From positions 6,193,011-6,257,010 of the forward strand of contig NW_004955480.1 of assembly GCF_000276665.1 (NCBI RefSeq): a stretch of DNA of 64,000 nucleotides, given 5' to 3'. The notes below the pieces were generated by a model. The model was not told the origin of the DNA and made no database searches. It saw nothing but the letters and a program-made list of their open reading frames with translations. Origin of the DNA: Chinchilla lanigera. Lineage: Eukaryota > Chordata > Mammalia > Rodentia > Chinchillidae. The position numbers and the translations under genes were made by a program. Positions 11,646 through 24,045 of the stretch are shown here, piece by piece; within the stretch, counting starts at the first letter, position 1, and every line of letters begins with the position of its first letter.

Positions 11646-13019
11646 ATTTTCATAAAAAACAGAAGAGATTTGTTTTTCAAACAAAAAATAACGTTTTGTT
11701 GTAATTTCATTTATTTTCATATCTGGCAAAACCTGCTTCTATCAACCTCTCATCCATAGTACTGAGACATTTGAAACTCTTAAAACATAAAGGTGAAGGA
11801 AATATCACATATTGAAGAACATTACGTATTCTTTCTGTCTTTGAATGAGAAAGCAACTTAGCTTGCAAACCACTTTGTTAATATGGGGAGTCAAAGTTCA
11901 AGTGTGAGAGAATAGAAAAGGAATTCTAAAATTCTTCAATTGTTCTAAAACGTACTGAAGCCATCTCCGGTTTGCCTCTATTGTGATAAGGAGGAAGAAA
12001 ATGATTGCCAGTTTGCCAGCAGCAATGTGCCCAACACATACCACCATAATTCTTAATAGCACTTCCTTTCATTGTGGAAAGTGTCCTAGTGACGAAGGAC
12101 TTGCAGAGAAGGGATAGGAAGGGGCTTAATAGGATTCTCTTTTCTATGTCATGTTTCTCTTGTGAGGTCATCTTCTCCATGGTCTGCCATTGTTTTCTTC
12201 CGACTCCAGATAAAACAACCAAAAACAAATATTTTTAAGAACTTCATTCAGAAACGGCTTCTTTTAATTAAAGAGATAAATAGAAATATTTTACCTTTTC
12301 ATGCAACAGAGCAAAACCAGTTTTTAATTCATTTTGATGTAAAATTAGGAAGTATTTTTTGTTGTGCTCTGGGCCACTTGATCTTAAGTATTTTAATATT
12401 TCAGAAGACTTTCATAGCAATTCTAAAAGTAAAGGTAAAATGGGACTTTTGTATCCTATCTCATCAACAACTGGAACAAAAGGAAAATTTGGTCATCTGT
12501 CAGTATGAGAATTCCAGGCTTTTGAGTGAAGACTAAAAATAGCACTTCAGACTACAAAGAAACCACAGGCTTCCAAAATAGGGACTGACCGGTAGGAAGT
12601 TGTTTTTAAAAATTCTCTGTAGTGTTGTTTTTATGTTGATTGACTTGCATTTTATATGAAACAGTTGATGGTTTTTCTTGTAGAGGAAGAGGCAGTGAGG
12701 ATAATTTTCCACGTTAAAATAATAATATCAGACACTCCATAAGACGGCTGAAGAAAACACATAACAAAGAAACTATGAATTAATTACACTCAGACGAAAT
12801 TACATTGTATTTGTCACAAAAGCATCTTTACTTCATAGACAAATAATCATGAATATAAGTGTGAGAATGTGGCTTTTTAGTCTACAGTTCATTTCCCATG
12901 TGATTTGGATTCACTAATCACTTGGAATAAATTTATAGTCTTTTTAAGACTTTGAAGCCCACAGCTGGAAAAACACATTTAAATGAAAGAACACAGGAAT
13001 TAGAGCCATCAAACATTTG
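11646..13019. other. Unique AT-rich intergenic DNA
   Basis: No recognisable gene or repeat. A 124-codon frame at 12162-12536 (+) and a 100-codon frame at 11926-12228 (-) have no recognised motif, no promoter context and no splice logic. Confidence 0.5.
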
Positions 13020-13170
13020 GGATTTGTTTCCAATTTTGCTCCATTGCTAAACTTGGCCCAGTGACCTTCAGCCTCAGTTTCTTCATCTGTCAAACGGAAG
13101 TGCTATACATTCCTTATCACATTTCAGTGTTATGAGAATCTAATAAGAAAATAGATGTGAAAGCAGGGTA
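13020..13170 (+). mobile_element. MIR SINE
   Basis: 'ttggcccagtgaccttcag', 'cctcagtttcttcatctgtc' and 'aaacggaag' followed by 'gagaatctaataagaaaata' give the MIR core and 3' part in the right order. Confidence 0.8.
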
Positions 13171-14396
13171 AAGTTTAGAAAATGCAATACAAATTATTCA
13201 AATTGTTTAGTGTTTCAAATAGCAATAACTATTTAATGCTTACTTTTACATAAGGAAAAACTTGCTATAAATACATCTTCAAAATGAAGATGTGAATAAT
13301 TTTTATGTGTTTGCAAAAATAATTTTTGCCAGAACATATGATTCACTATGATATAGTCTTCAAACACTGACTATTTACTATACAGCCTTCATTACTTCAA
13401 ATAATTGAAGTTATAGACTGAAAATACATCTTGTTAAACAGCTTTCCATAATGCTCTTTGTCCTTATTTTCTGCATTGTATCCTGGAAAAAAGAACACAT
13501 CTTATCTTCCATTGAAATCATCAGCTCTTTCAGAACAAAGTAGCAGTTGGTTCTGTCTTTGCAATCTTCATGGAGCCTGTGGACGAGGTTGGCACAATAA
13601 TTATAAGCCACAGGTACTCAACAGAAAGGGAAACAGTTTACTTTTAGATCCATTTCTGTTTAACAGCAAAGCTATGTCCTTTCCTGATGCCACCCCTCCA
13701 CCATAAACTAGTCACTCATTTTGTAAAACATTGCTGAGTATTCCAAAGCCACAGGTCCCATGCTTCTGTATAAGATGTAAGTTAATGGAGGTACACCGGA
13801 GGTTTCTGGGGATGTTTCTGGAAATATTTGCAGCTTTCTAGCTTTTGTTCCTTACTTATGTTCTGCACCTACCTCATTCCTCCCAGCACTTTAAACCTCT
13901 GCTTCTTTCATTATTTGTTTCTCCTCCACAAAGGAAAGACACCTAGAGCACAAAGTAGTCTCCTCACAAGTAGCCTCCCTACCCCCAGACAAAAAAGAAG
14001 AGGCTATGCCAACAGTATTCTTCTAGTTATAATTCAAACTGGGTACTTGGTATTTCAAACACATCTAAACATGAGTATTATCATTAGCATCTCTTCTGAT
14101 AGTAAACCATTGAAAACCTTCACTACTTCGAAATATTCTTTTTCATCTTTTTTTCTGTATACTCCCAGAGCTTACCTCACCATGACTGAGTGCACTTAGG
14201 AAACTTTGGTGTGTACAGTCATCAGCTGGGTCAACCTCACTGTTTGCTCATCCCCTCCTTACTATCTGACATCTGGACTTTTTATGGAAAGCGCTGAAAA
14301 AAATAATATCCAGGGAGTCAGTCAATCGATGTAGTCTTAACATTTATCCAAAGTACTCTATGTTCCTCAGAAAAGTAACCCTTGGGGATGCTCCAC
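13171..14396. other. Unique intergenic DNA, no feature seen
   Basis: AT-rich up to 13500, then mixed composition. Open frames at 13458-13706 and 13828-14199 (+) carry no recognisable domain. Confidence 0.5.
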
Positions 14397-14411
14397 TGAA
14401 AGAAAGAAAGA

Positions 14412-14444
<33 letters not shown>

Positions 14445-14640
14445 NNNNNNNNNNNNNNNNNNNNNNNNNNNNNNNNNNNNNNNNNNNNNNNNNNNNNNNN
14501 NNNNNNNNNNNNNNNNNNNNNNNNNNNNNNNNNNNNNNNNNNNNGGGAGGGAGGGAGGGAGGAAGGAAGGAAGGAAGAAAGGAAGGCAGGCAGTTAGTGA
14601 GATAGGGAGGAAAGTGAGGAGAGAAAGAGGGGAGACAAAA
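14397..14640 (+). repeat. GA/GGAA microsatellite containing an assembly gap
   Basis: (GAAA)n passes into (GA)n up to 14444, then 100 N (14445-14544), then (GGGA)n, (GGAA)n and purine-rich sequence to about 14640. Exactly 100 N usually marks a gap of unknown size, so the repeat length here is not known. Confidence 0.95.
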
Positions 14641-16534
14641 TGAGAGGAAGATTCTTGTGGTCAGAAAACATGCAGTAATCAGTCATAATGTGCATATACA
14701 TATCAAAGCATCATGTTGTACAATTTATATTTATATAATTTTTATTTGTCAATTTCACCTCAATAAAGCTGAAAACGTAAAGAGAAACTCTGGATATTTT
14801 ACAGCTCACTTACAGATTTACAAGAGACTTTCACCAGCGCTTCCTTTCCTGAGGAAGAAAAGTGTTTCTCGTAGCTCTAAAGCCTATCAGGAAAGATGCT
14901 TCCCCCAAACCTGCTACAGTGTCTGACCCACAGATGCTGCTTAACAAATATTTGTTTATCAAAAAATGCAATACATACTCAATAATAAACACTGAGAACT
15001 ACAATTTTTTTTGTTTATGTTGTTTCACCTAGTTACTTAAATGTGTTTGAATACAGAACAGTCTTCTAAGGAAGACATTTAAATAGCCCAAAGAATAGTG
15101 TTTCATGGATCAAATTCTGGGAAATGTTGATGGACACAGTAAATTAAGCCAAAGAAAACCCACTTTGCTCCACATGTCAGAGCACTTTGTTTGAATTATC
15201 TAGGATCTAGACTAGTCCTGCAGGCTCTCAGACTTCACACAGTGGTCTGAATAATTACCATCAGAGATAGGTGCTGGAGAGGAAAGTAGAGACCTTAAAA
15301 ATTAAAAATTTTTTCCTGTCCTGACATTATGAAAATATTAACCAGTTCACTTGTTGAAGCAAGTCAGCTTACAGTTCTCTAATAGTCTATTTTTCTCAGA
15401 CTATTTAAACACCAATTTACCATCTTTATCAGATTTTTGAGATATAAATACAACTCTTTATCCCAAATGTCAACATAATTTCTTAAAGCTTAAGAACAAC
15501 AAATCTCTGTGACCTAGTTCTACAAGCACTGAAAGAACTAACAATTCAAAAGCATTTGAATTCAAGTCTGAGTTTTACATTATTAAAAGCTTTTGAAAAG
15601 CAAATGCTAAAAAGAGTCCTATTCTTTCAAACATATCAAAACAGGATCTCATTCATATTCATATATCAGGATTTTTAAATTTACCTAACATTTGTTTAGC
15701 TCCAGTTGCTGAAAACACAGTCAACCATTATTAGCTGGTAAACAAAGCTATGGATTCTTCCTTACATAAGAATTACTTTTTTAAAAAAATCAAATCAGAA
15801 TATCAGTTTACATTCCAAGAATTTCATTTTCTCCTTCAATTATTATAGATATAAAAATACAGGCTTAAATATTAGACAAATTAGACTCTTTCAGATGTTT
15901 CGATATAAAATGAACATAATTATAGAGCCTTCTTAATAAATTATTGTAAAACTGATGGAAATGTGTTTCACAGAATGTCTAGCACGCTGACATCACTCAG
16001 TGTTACCTTTTATTGTTAGCTTAATCCTTTATTTTCAGAACTTGAAAATGACACCCAAATAGCATAAGGGGTTTTTCCCAAAGTAACACAGCTATAGTAA
16101 TTAGCATCGGGAAGAACTGCAGTTTAAGACTCCCAACCCCAATCCTCTTAAGAGGAATTAACGCCCTTCTCAAGGACTGGGTTAGTTACTTCAAAAGTGG
16201 TTTACTATACAGTGCACCCACCTCTCAGGTGTTGACTCTTCCTCATGTGACCATTGGCCCTTCTGCTTTTCCACAATGCTATGATGTATCACAAAACACT
16301 TGCCAGATGCTAGCACTGTGCTCTTTGGATTCCCAGATTGCAGAAACATAAGTCAAAATAAGCCTTTTTCCTTCATAAATTATCAAGGCTCCAGTACTGT
16401 GTTATAGCAACAGAAACATAATAAATCAACTACCAATGACAGTTTAATAAATTATACTTAGTTCATTCTCATTGAATAATTCATGATTCATCTTGCTCTC
16501 CAGCTTCTCTTTGAACTTTTTTCTTTTTTTTTAT
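14641..16534. other. Unique AT-rich intergenic DNA
   Basis: No gene or clear repeat. A weak MIR-like block lies near 16040-16135 ('aaagtaacacagctatag ... gactcccaacccc'). Confidence 0.45.
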
Positions 16535-17420
16535 GTAGTTCCAAATTTGGGGGACTTTTTTATTAGTTAAATTTATTGGTATATTTTCATATACATAATG
16601 ATCACATTCATTATAGGGATTTGTACCTGTACCTGATATAACTTGATTCTGTTTTGCACCATTCCCCTACTTCCCTTCAATCCCTCTTCACCTCCTTATT
16701 TACAAAAGTGTTGTTTCCATGTGTTCTTTTTCTTATCATTTTTTCTTTTCCATTCCTTTCTTTCTCTCTCTTCCCTCTCTAGTTCCCCTTCTCATCTGAA
16801 ATCTTCCTATTTCATGTCTGTTATACATTTTGGTCCTTATTTACACTTTCAGTTTCTCACACCAGGAAAACAATGTGGTATTTACATATGTGTGTCCAAT
16901 TTACTTCATTTAAGAGAATGGCTTCAAGGTGCATCCATCTAGCTAGAAATGTCTCAACAGTATCCTTCTTTACAGAAGAGTAGTACTCCATTATATTTTT
17001 TTTAAAAATATATCTTCTTTATCCATTCATCAGTTGATGGGCATTTGGGCTGTTTCCAAGATTTAGCTATTACAAACTGTGCTGCTATAAACATGGGTAT
17101 GCATATGTTGCTGTGGTATGATGCTTTTAATTCTTTTGAGAAAATACCAAGAAAAAGAATAACTGGGTCAAATAGAAATTATAGTCCTAGTGTTTTTTAG
17201 GAGTCCCCACACTGATTTTAATGGTGGTTGCACCAGTCTACACTCCCACCAACAGTGAAGGAGGATTTCCTTTCCCCACAGCTCTGCCAGCATTTATTAT
17301 TGGTTGACTTCTTAATAAGAGAGGTGAAGCAGAATCTCAGTGTTGTTTTAATTTGCATTTCTCAAATGACCAATGATGTGGAACATTTTTTCATATATTT
17401 ATTTGCTATTTGTCCTTCTT
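16535..17420 (-). mobile_element. L1 LINE 3' end, minus strand
   Basis: The same antisense L1 landmarks as at 8165-9075: the pyrimidine-rich 3' UTR complement (16660-16800), 'gtagtactccattatattt', 'gggctgtttccaagatttag', 'aataactgggtcaaatag', 'caccaacagtgaaggagg' and 'gaatctcagtgttgtttta'. It ends near 17420 (5' truncation) and frames are broken. Confidence 0.88.
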
Positions 17421-18335
17421 CATTGAAGTTTCCCCTTTACTCTCCCCGTTGGCTTTAATTCTCACTTCAGATCCTTCCTGGGTCCCAGGGGCCTACTTCC
17501 CTCCTTCTGTTCCTCATGTTTCTATATTCCAGTATCTGGACACCAAATATCAGAGAGGATCTTTCTCTGCTGCTTACCACTCCACCATCTTCCCAGAGGT
17601 ATTTGTTTACTTTCTTAACATCTTTATCATTGAATTATATCATCCATCTGCCCACATTTAACTGCTCTTATTCACTTATTTCTTCCATTCTCTCTCTGTA
17701 AGATAATCTAAAGATTATCCCTTGCCATTTTTAATCTTTTCACACTTTCCTTCCCTAGAAATTTATCCCCTGACATAACTGTTTTGATCACACCTAAGTG
17801 GATAACCACCAAATCTACCTTCATGCTTGACCCCTTTCATGCTCTCTTTATCCTTATCCAGCTAACTGTGGACATATCTGTGTGACTGTCATGCTATTTG
17901 CTTTCACTCACCATGACTCAAATGCCAGTCACTGTTGACCCCACTGTAACCTCTGTACATCACCATCCATCCTTCCAAACAAAAGAAACAAACTCTCAAG
18001 TAAAAAAATGAATTGATTGTAAGGCTATAGGGGTTAGCTCACAGGATCAATGGGAAGGCTGAAGAATCAACCTCCGAGAACAGGAAGAAACCAAGCTGAT
18101 CCAAGATACAGCTACAGTACCACAACAGATCCAGCCTGCTGGGGATGCTTTCCTTAGGTCAACCCCATTAAATATCCTCATGCTGCTAGATTCTTAACTC
18201 TGCCACAAATAATAATCCCCTCACTACCCATTGGCTCTTTCCATTACTCCCTCAAAAACCAAAATTTCAGATGAGAGAACCTGTTGTGCCCAGTTTAGAA
18301 GCTTACTATATAAACAGTAGGAAAGATTATCTACT
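17421..18335. other. Intergenic DNA, possibly L2-derived in part
   Basis: 17640-17960 is pyrimidine-rich in the style of L2 but without a decisive landmark. The rest appears unique. Open frames at 17410-17701 (+) are not recognisable. Confidence 0.35.
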
Positions 18336-18350
18336 CCTGAACATACACTT

Positions 18351-18481
18351 CTTTTTCCCTCTTTTTTTAAAATTTTTTGTTTTGTTTCATGTTGTTGTTG
18401 TTGCTTTGTATGCTGGGAATTAAACTCAAGACCTCGCACTTGCCAGGCAGGTGCTTGTGCCACTGAGCTATATCCCTGGCT
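18351..18481 (-). mobile_element. ID SINE, minus strand, with target-site duplication
   Basis: The reverse complement gives 'ccagggatatagctcagtgg ... cctgcctggcaagtgcgagg ... cccagcata' and a tail with (AAC)n. Flanks: 'cctgaacatacactt' at 18336-18350 and 'cctgaccatacactt' at 18482-18496, one mismatch. The body is more diverged than the young copies at 5629 and 24283. Confidence 0.9.
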
Positions 18482-18519
18482 CCTGACCATACACTTTTGT
18501 CTCCCACGGTAGAAGACAG

Positions 18520-18935
18520 GTTTTTAAGTCAATGTTCTCCAGAGAAACAGAACCATAAAAAATATCATGCCACACACACACGTGTGTGAGCACACACTCA
18601 TATTAGGAAGTTTGGAAATCCCAAAATCTACTCTCATAAACTACAGACCCAATAAATCCAGGATATAGTTTCATTTGAGTTTGAAGGCCTGGAAACTAGG
18701 AATTTTAATAGTGTCAGCCCCAGTACATGGGTAAGAAAAGACCAATGTCTCAGCTCATACATTCATGAAGTAAAAATATTCACTCTCCTTCTCCTTCTTT
18801 GCTCTTCAGGCCCTCAAGATTATTCCCACCAAAGTGGTGGTGGCTTTATTCAGTCCAGTGATTCAAATGTTAATGTCACCCAAAAACACCCTTAGTGAAA
18901 TACACAATAATAATGTTTAACCAATGACTTGAATA
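18520..18935. repeat. Diverged interspersed repeat, family not assigned
   Basis: 'gttctccagagaaacagaacc', a CA/TG stretch, 'aagaaaagaccaatgtctcagc' and 'cagtgattcaaatgttaatg' then 'cacccaaaaacaccctt' follow, in order, a common mammalian repeat that I recognise by text but cannot name with confidence. Confidence 0.6.
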
Positions 18936-19086
18936 TGATCCAGGAAAGTTGACACATAAAATTAATAATTATAGTAGGACCATGCCTTTCTATTTCAGGA
19001 TCTTTCTAATGAATGAAGAGTGCTCAAGTGATAAGCACCCAAAATCAACAAATGTTTCTATAAGTTCTTATAAAACTAGCTTCCTA

Positions 19087-19180
19087 GGGGCTGGGGATTT
19101 AGCTCAGCAGCACAGTACCTGCCTGGCAAGCGTGAGATTGTGAATTCAATTCCTGGTACCACAAAAAAACCAAAATCAAA
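19087..19180 (+). mobile_element. ID SINE with target-site duplication
   Basis: 'ggggctggggatttagctca ... gcctggcaagcg ... ttcaattcctggtaccac' plus an A-rich tail. The flanking repeat 'aaaactagctt(c/t)cc' is at about 19072-19084 and 19182-19195. Confidence 0.9.
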
Positions 19181-19638
19181 AAAAACTAGCTTTCCCTCTT
19201 GACTACCTTGCTCCTGTTACTGCCTTCAAATCTCTCATGTATCTGCCCTCACCAAGCAGTTTAGGGTACTATCAAAACATTCCTTACCATATATTTTTCA
19301 CCACATATAGCACTTTCAAAATCAACTTTTCATTGGTTCCTTGCCCTCCCCAGTTGCTCCATTTGCACATTTATTGTGAACATTTGCTCCTGTAGTAACT
19401 GTACTCCAATTTTTAGATGATTACCCCAGCACCACCTCTTCATCACCTCTGGATCTGTTAATCAAAGTGAACTCAAACCCCTAAAGCAGAACCATAACCT
19501 AAGAAAAGAAATTCCATGCTTTGTCTTAGAATATAAATATTTCTTAAAATTTTTATTTTAAAGGGAAAAGAACAGGAACAAAATAACAAAAACAAAGACA
19601 GAAACAAAACAACACAAAAACAATAAAAACGATACAGA
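19181..19638. other. Unique intergenic DNA, A-rich at its end
   Basis: No gene or repeat recognised. An A-rich stretch with CAAAA units lies at 19560-19635, immediately before the next ID insertion. Confidence 0.45.
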
Positions 19639-19724
19639 GGGGCTGGGGATTTAGCTCAGCGGCACAGCGCCTGCCAGGTAAGTACGAGGTCATGAGTTCG
19701 ATTCCTAGTACTTGGGGGGGGGGG
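19639..19724 (+). mobile_element. ID SINE ending in a G11 run
   Basis: The ID body has intact A and B boxes (TAGCTCAGCGG, GAGTTCGATTCC) and then 'tagtactt' followed by 11 G (19714-19724), where an A-rich tail is expected. A short flanking repeat 'atacaga' (near 19632 and near 19729) suggests a target-site duplication. Confidence 0.85.
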
Positions 19725-20119
19725 AATAATACAGAATGTCAAAACAAGATGATAGGAAATTAACAATGATCGTTGTATTACATATTGCTATCTTCAAAGT
19801 AGTTGCTCCGATTAACAGACATAGGTATGTAAGATTTTTCTATTCTATAAACAAGAGAATACAAATCTTGATCAGACATAAGGCAAACATGCAACATGGG
19901 CTGTATCTAATACATTTTGAGTGATATATCATGACAGTTCTGTAAAGTAATGCCTTCTACCTATCCTGCTAGAGGGGACTTAGTCCAGTGAGAATTAAGT
20001 TTGAGTCTCAGAGGTTTCTATATATGTAGGTTCTAAGTACCTTCATATTCTGCCCCCAAAAGTACTTTTAAGTAGAAGTTAGTTTTAAGCCATAACTTTG
20101 ACTGATAAAAATGCTATCA
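19725..20119. other. Unique intergenic DNA, no feature seen
   Basis: AT-rich. A 62-codon frame at 19736-19924 has no recognised content. Confidence 0.45.
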
Positions 20120-20248
20120 ATTTCTTTTCTGAAGTATCTCTTTAATCATAATCACTGTTCTGTTCAAAGACTTCCAAAAGCTTCTCACAGGACAAACATA
20201 AAACCCTTTCAAATATCCTCCAAGGCCCTTCACTCTGTGACCTCAAAC
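20120..20248 (+). mobile_element. L2 LINE fragment
   Basis: 'gttcaaagacttccaaaagc', 'ataaaaccctttcaaatat' and 'ctccaaggcccttcactctg' match the L2 block normally read as 'aaaccctccaatggcttcccat ... aaggccctgcatgatctg'. Confidence 0.7.
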
Positions 20249-20255
20249 TATCTAT

Positions 20256-20545
20256 CATGGGTTGAATCACATCCCCCATTTATATGAAGTCCTGACCCCC
20301 ACACACACAGTATCGTGGAATGTAACCTTATTTGGAAATAGAGTACTGTATGTAACCGATTGAGATGTTAAAATGAGGTCATACTGGAGAAGAGTAAGCC
20401 CCTACCCCAATATGACTGACTTTATAAAGAGAGTTCCATGTGAAGAGAGGCACATATAGAAAGAAGATAATAGGAAGTCACAGGGAGGATGCCATCTACA
20501 AGTGTCAAAGACAGCCAGCAAATCACCAGAAGGCTCCTACACCAC
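20256..20545 (+). mobile_element. MLT1-like MaLR LTR, 3' part missing
   Basis: Order of landmarks: 'gggttgaatcacatccccc', 'gaagtcctgacccccacac', 'taaccttatttggaaatag', 'aaaatgaggtcatactggag' and 'cacagggaggatgccatcta'. This is the sense strand of an old MaLR-type LTR. The final part carrying the polyadenylation signal is not seen. Confidence 0.7.
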
Positions 20546-21209
20546 CATTCTCTTTTGCCTTTTCTCTTATTACTCTGCCTATAACTCAGCTCTCTTCTCT
20601 TCACCACTATCCAAATGTTGTTCCCCTGGGATTTGTATCAGGTTTTCTTCAAAACAAACTTTATAATTCTTCCTTGAATGAGCTAATCAATTCTGAAGGT
20701 ATTAACTTATATATTTCCAAAACTGATCTTCCTGAACTTCCGATATGATGTGCTAGTGCCTACCCAAACTACAGAACTGGAAAGCAGCATTCTCTGGAGT
20801 GATTCTGAATTGGCCAGTGATGGAGATGCGGGGTTCCATTTAGTTCTCACCATCATGAATGGAAGGGATGTCTCAATTAAAATTAACAGAGATGGACCAC
20901 TTCATCCAGAAACCTGAGAGTTAGATGATTCTACAGATTCTAAAGTTTACTTGTCCTCAGTATCTTCCCAATTCATCTTTTTCTCTGAAAATTACACTGC
21001 CCCACTTTTAGTTCAGCTATTCAATTAGATGACATTCAGAATGCTCCAACAATATTCTTGCAAGCCTCCTTACCTTTAGATTGTTCCCTGTAATTATCCT
21101 TCCCCAACACAGTCACCAAAGTTCTCCCTCCAAAACGCTTATCTCATTGCTTCACTAAACCTTAAATAATTTTAGTCCCCCTACTCTACCCATAAAGGCG
21201 CTATGCATG
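20546..21209. other. Intergenic DNA, possible L2 remnant at its end
   Basis: Mostly unrecognised. 21060-21190 is pyrimidine-rich and L2-like but lacks a decisive landmark. Confidence 0.35.
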
Positions 21210-21665
21210 CTTCATAGAGTTACCCATTATGGAGATTCTTTCTAAATCTTGGTGTCTTGAATAAAGAATTGGACAACATACACAGAAAAGGCAGCAGAAG
21301 TATATATTTTTGGAAGGTGGAAAAGAGATATGCTCCACAGAGTGAGAACAGGCTGGTGAACATATTCACACGGGCCCTGCGGATAAGGAAAAGGAGTCTT
21401 TTATATAAAAATTTAATCCTGGATTGGCCTCCTCTCATGCAAGTAAGGTATTGGGACATTTGTCCTGTTAAAAACCTCCCTTGGTGTTGAGCCAGATTTA
21501 AACTGTCCTATTGAAAGATTCGCTTGGCTTCCTGCCAGATGTAAATGAAGCATTGAAAATAACATTCTTCCAATTGGTCCACAGTGCTGAGCCATAAGAC
21601 TGATGCATGTCCTCTGGGTTTTTATGACCTTTGACACATTCCACCCAGTTTGCCCCATCCCTAAT
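21210..21665 (-). repeat. Possible LTR or ERV-like fragment
   Basis: 'cttgaataaagaattggac' followed by AG-rich text and 'ccacagagtgagaacaggct' resembles the antisense reading of mammalian LTRs of ERV type. I see no terminal TG...CA pair or target-site duplication, so the assignment is tentative. No coding remnant is visible. Confidence 0.3.
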
Positions 21666-22128
21666 CTCCTACTTCATTTGCATAGCATATATTATGACAT
21701 TCATGATTTCTCCTTTGGTCTCATTTATTCTCAGTCTCCTCCTCTATTAGAACTATTTCTAAATACAGAGATTAGTCATTAGTCTCATGAAACTTCCTTA
21801 GTTTCCTATATCATTACATTCTCACTATTAGTCTATGCTTTGTCGTGCATGCACCTCCCACCATGTGGCATGAGTCCAAATACAAACATTTTTCTATAGT
21901 TTTACCATCTGCCCTGCATTGTTTTCTCTTTTGGAAATTGCCTTTCTCTCAATTTGTATGATTTTTGTCAGCGTCCCTGATATAACCATACATATATATT
22001 ATAAACTTATGAAATTTAGAAGCTAGAGAAATAAGACAAAAGATACCCCAAGAAACAATTAGACGTATATCCAAAATGTAGGCCATTCTATTGAACAGTT
22101 GACCAACTTCTTCAAGAAGTCAGTGACA
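21666..22128. other. Unique intergenic DNA, no feature seen
   Basis: AT-rich, with no open frame of interest. Confidence 0.45.
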
Positions 22129-22208
22129 GGCTGGGGATGTAGCTCAGTGTCACAGTGCCTGCCCGGCAAATATGAGGTCCTCAGTTCAATTCCTGGTACA
22201 AAAAAAAG
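22129..22208 (+). mobile_element. ID SINE, older copy
   Basis: 'ggctggggatgtagctcagt ... gcctgcccggcaaatatgag ... ttcaattcctggtac' and an A8 tail. There is only a short candidate flanking repeat ('aagtca'). Confidence 0.85.
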
Positions 22209-22386
22209 TCAATCCCATGAAGCAATAAAAACACAAACAGTAGAAAGACTGCCCACATTAAGAGAGATTTAAGAAACACAATGACCAAATACAATGTGGT
22301 CTTATTTGTATCTTAGACATTAACAGATCGACTAAGGAAATTTTAATATTGACTGTATATTAAATTATATTAAGTAATTACGTTTA

Positions 22387-22472
22387 GGGCCAGGTATATA
22401 GCTCAGTGGCACAAGTGTCTGCTTGGCAAGTACAAAGTCCTGAGTTTGATTCCTGGTACCAAAAAAAAGAAA
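22387..22472 (+). mobile_element. ID SINE, older copy with target-site duplication
   Basis: 'gggccaggtatatagctcag ... ctgcttggcaagtac ... gagtttgattcctggtacc' plus an A-rich tail. The flanks 'aagtaattacgttta' (22372-22386) and 'aagtaattatcttta' (22473-22487) agree at 13 of 15 positions. Confidence 0.88.
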
Positions 22473-22487
22473 AAGTAATTATCTTTA

Positions 22488-23139
22488 ATCTTGTTTGGCA
22501 TAATATGGAATCAGGAATGTACAAGAAAACTCCCCCCCCTTTTAATAAGATATTTTCTGAAATATATAAAAGAAAAACTTTAGGACAGCTGGGACTTGCT
22601 TTAAAATAGTTCTGCAAAGAAAAAATAGAGATGTGGCGTGAAAAATATTAATAACTGTTAAATGTAGTTCATTGATACATTTATATATTTGATATAAAAT
22701 TCTCTATTTTTACACACACGACATTTTTATAGCAAGAAGTTTTTTCTTAACTTTAACAGATTTTTTTCTAGAAACTTAATAACCTAATTCTAAAATTTAT
22801 AGAGCAAAAGGAAGGCCTAGGAATGTCCAAATACCAACAGGATAATTTATCCAAATGAGATAGACAAGGGGAGCCCCAGAAAAAGATGGAAAACCTCCTA
22901 GAAGAGCATAACTTCAACAAGACTGGTAACCTATTAAGTTTAGTGTTTGTTCAATGATTATGCATCATAGCTTACATATATATTGTATGTACTCCTTTTT
23001 CAAACTAATATTACATCATAAAAAATTAAAGAAAGGGCTCTCAGTTCTGAAATCCGTCAGTTTTATGATGTCATTCCTTGCATTTAAAGCACCAATACTT
23101 ATGGAATTTATTTTGATATATTACAGAGAGGTGATTCTC
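22488..23139. other. Unique AT-rich intergenic DNA
   Basis: No gene or repeat recognised. Confidence 0.45.
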
Positions 23140-23645
23140 CATATTACTTTCCTATTGCTGCATAACAAATCACAACAAACTTTATAGCCTAAAACAACAA
23201 CCATTTATTAGATCATAACTCTGGAGGTCAGAAGTCCAACCATGATATGAATGAGTCTCTGCTAAGGATCTCAGAGCTAAAACGAAAGTGTTGGCCTTCT
23301 TTCAGTAGGTTCTGGGGAGGACTCTGCTTCTAAACTTACTGAGGTTGTTGGTGGAATTCAGGCTTTTGTGGTGATAGAACTAAGGTCCACATCAGCTCAG
23401 GGCTATCACCTCAGAGCCATTCTTACCTGCTGGAGGCTTTCCAGCTTCAAAGCCAACAAAGTATCTTCCTCACATGGAATTCTGCTCGCACCTCAAACGC
23501 CCTTCCACAAAGAATTTAGGTTCTTTTTAGGCTCATTTAATTAGGTCAGATCTACTTAGGGAATATTATTTTTGAAGTCAACTGATTTGGGATTTACATC
23601 TGCAAAATCCCATAACAGTAAGTAGCATCTAAATTCACATTTGAC
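23140..23645 (-). mobile_element. MLT1-like LTR, minus strand
   Basis: Antisense landmarks: 'attgctgcataacaaatcac', 'aaacaacaaccatttattag', 'ctggaggtcagaagtccaac' and 'cacatggaattctgc', plus 'aattaggtcagatctactta'. This pattern is typical of old MaLR-type LTRs read backwards. Confidence 0.6.
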
Positions 23646-23699
23646 TAAATAACTGGAAGAATGTATGTCTACACATGAAACCACAAATCTTGGGAGTCA

Positions 23700-24045
23700 T
23701 CTTGCAACTCTGACTTCCACAGTTATTGCATCCGTCCCTTTCCCATTCTTGGGACAAAATACCAGACACCTTCCATTTGAAGAAGGAGAGGCTGATGTTG
23801 GCTCACAGTTTCAGAGTTTAGTCCATAGTCAGCGGGCTCCAAGGCAGAAGTAGCATGGTCGAAGGGTCTGGCAGAGAAAAGCTCTGCACACCATGGTGGC
23901 CAAGCAGAGAGAGAGAAGGGAGAAGTTTATGAGACGATTACACCCTTCCAGATCATGTTCCAGTGACCTGCCTCATTCTACCAGGTTCCACTCCGAGCAC
24001 AAGACACTTTAAGGGGAATTTCTAGGTCTACACCATAACACTCAC
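23700..24045 (-). mobile_element. MaLR LTR, minus strand
   Basis: 'gggacaaaataccagacacc', 'ttggctcacagtttcagag', 'agtccatagtcagcgggctc', 'caccatggtggccaagcag' and 'accaggttccactccgag' are antisense landmarks of MaLR LTRs. The end is near 24040 with 'ctacaccataacac'. Confidence 0.7.

Noticed and set aside
12162..12536. 124-codon plus-strand frame
   Set aside because: No recognisable motif, no promoter or splice context, and lysine/isoleucine-rich as expected of AT-rich DNA.
14360..14605. Frame through the GA microsatellite
   Set aside because: Arg-Glu repeats from (GA)n and a run through 100 N. Not coding.
21210..21665. Complete endogenous retrovirus
   Set aside because: Only an LTR-like text is visible. 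No gag, pol or env remnant and no paired LTR were found nearby.
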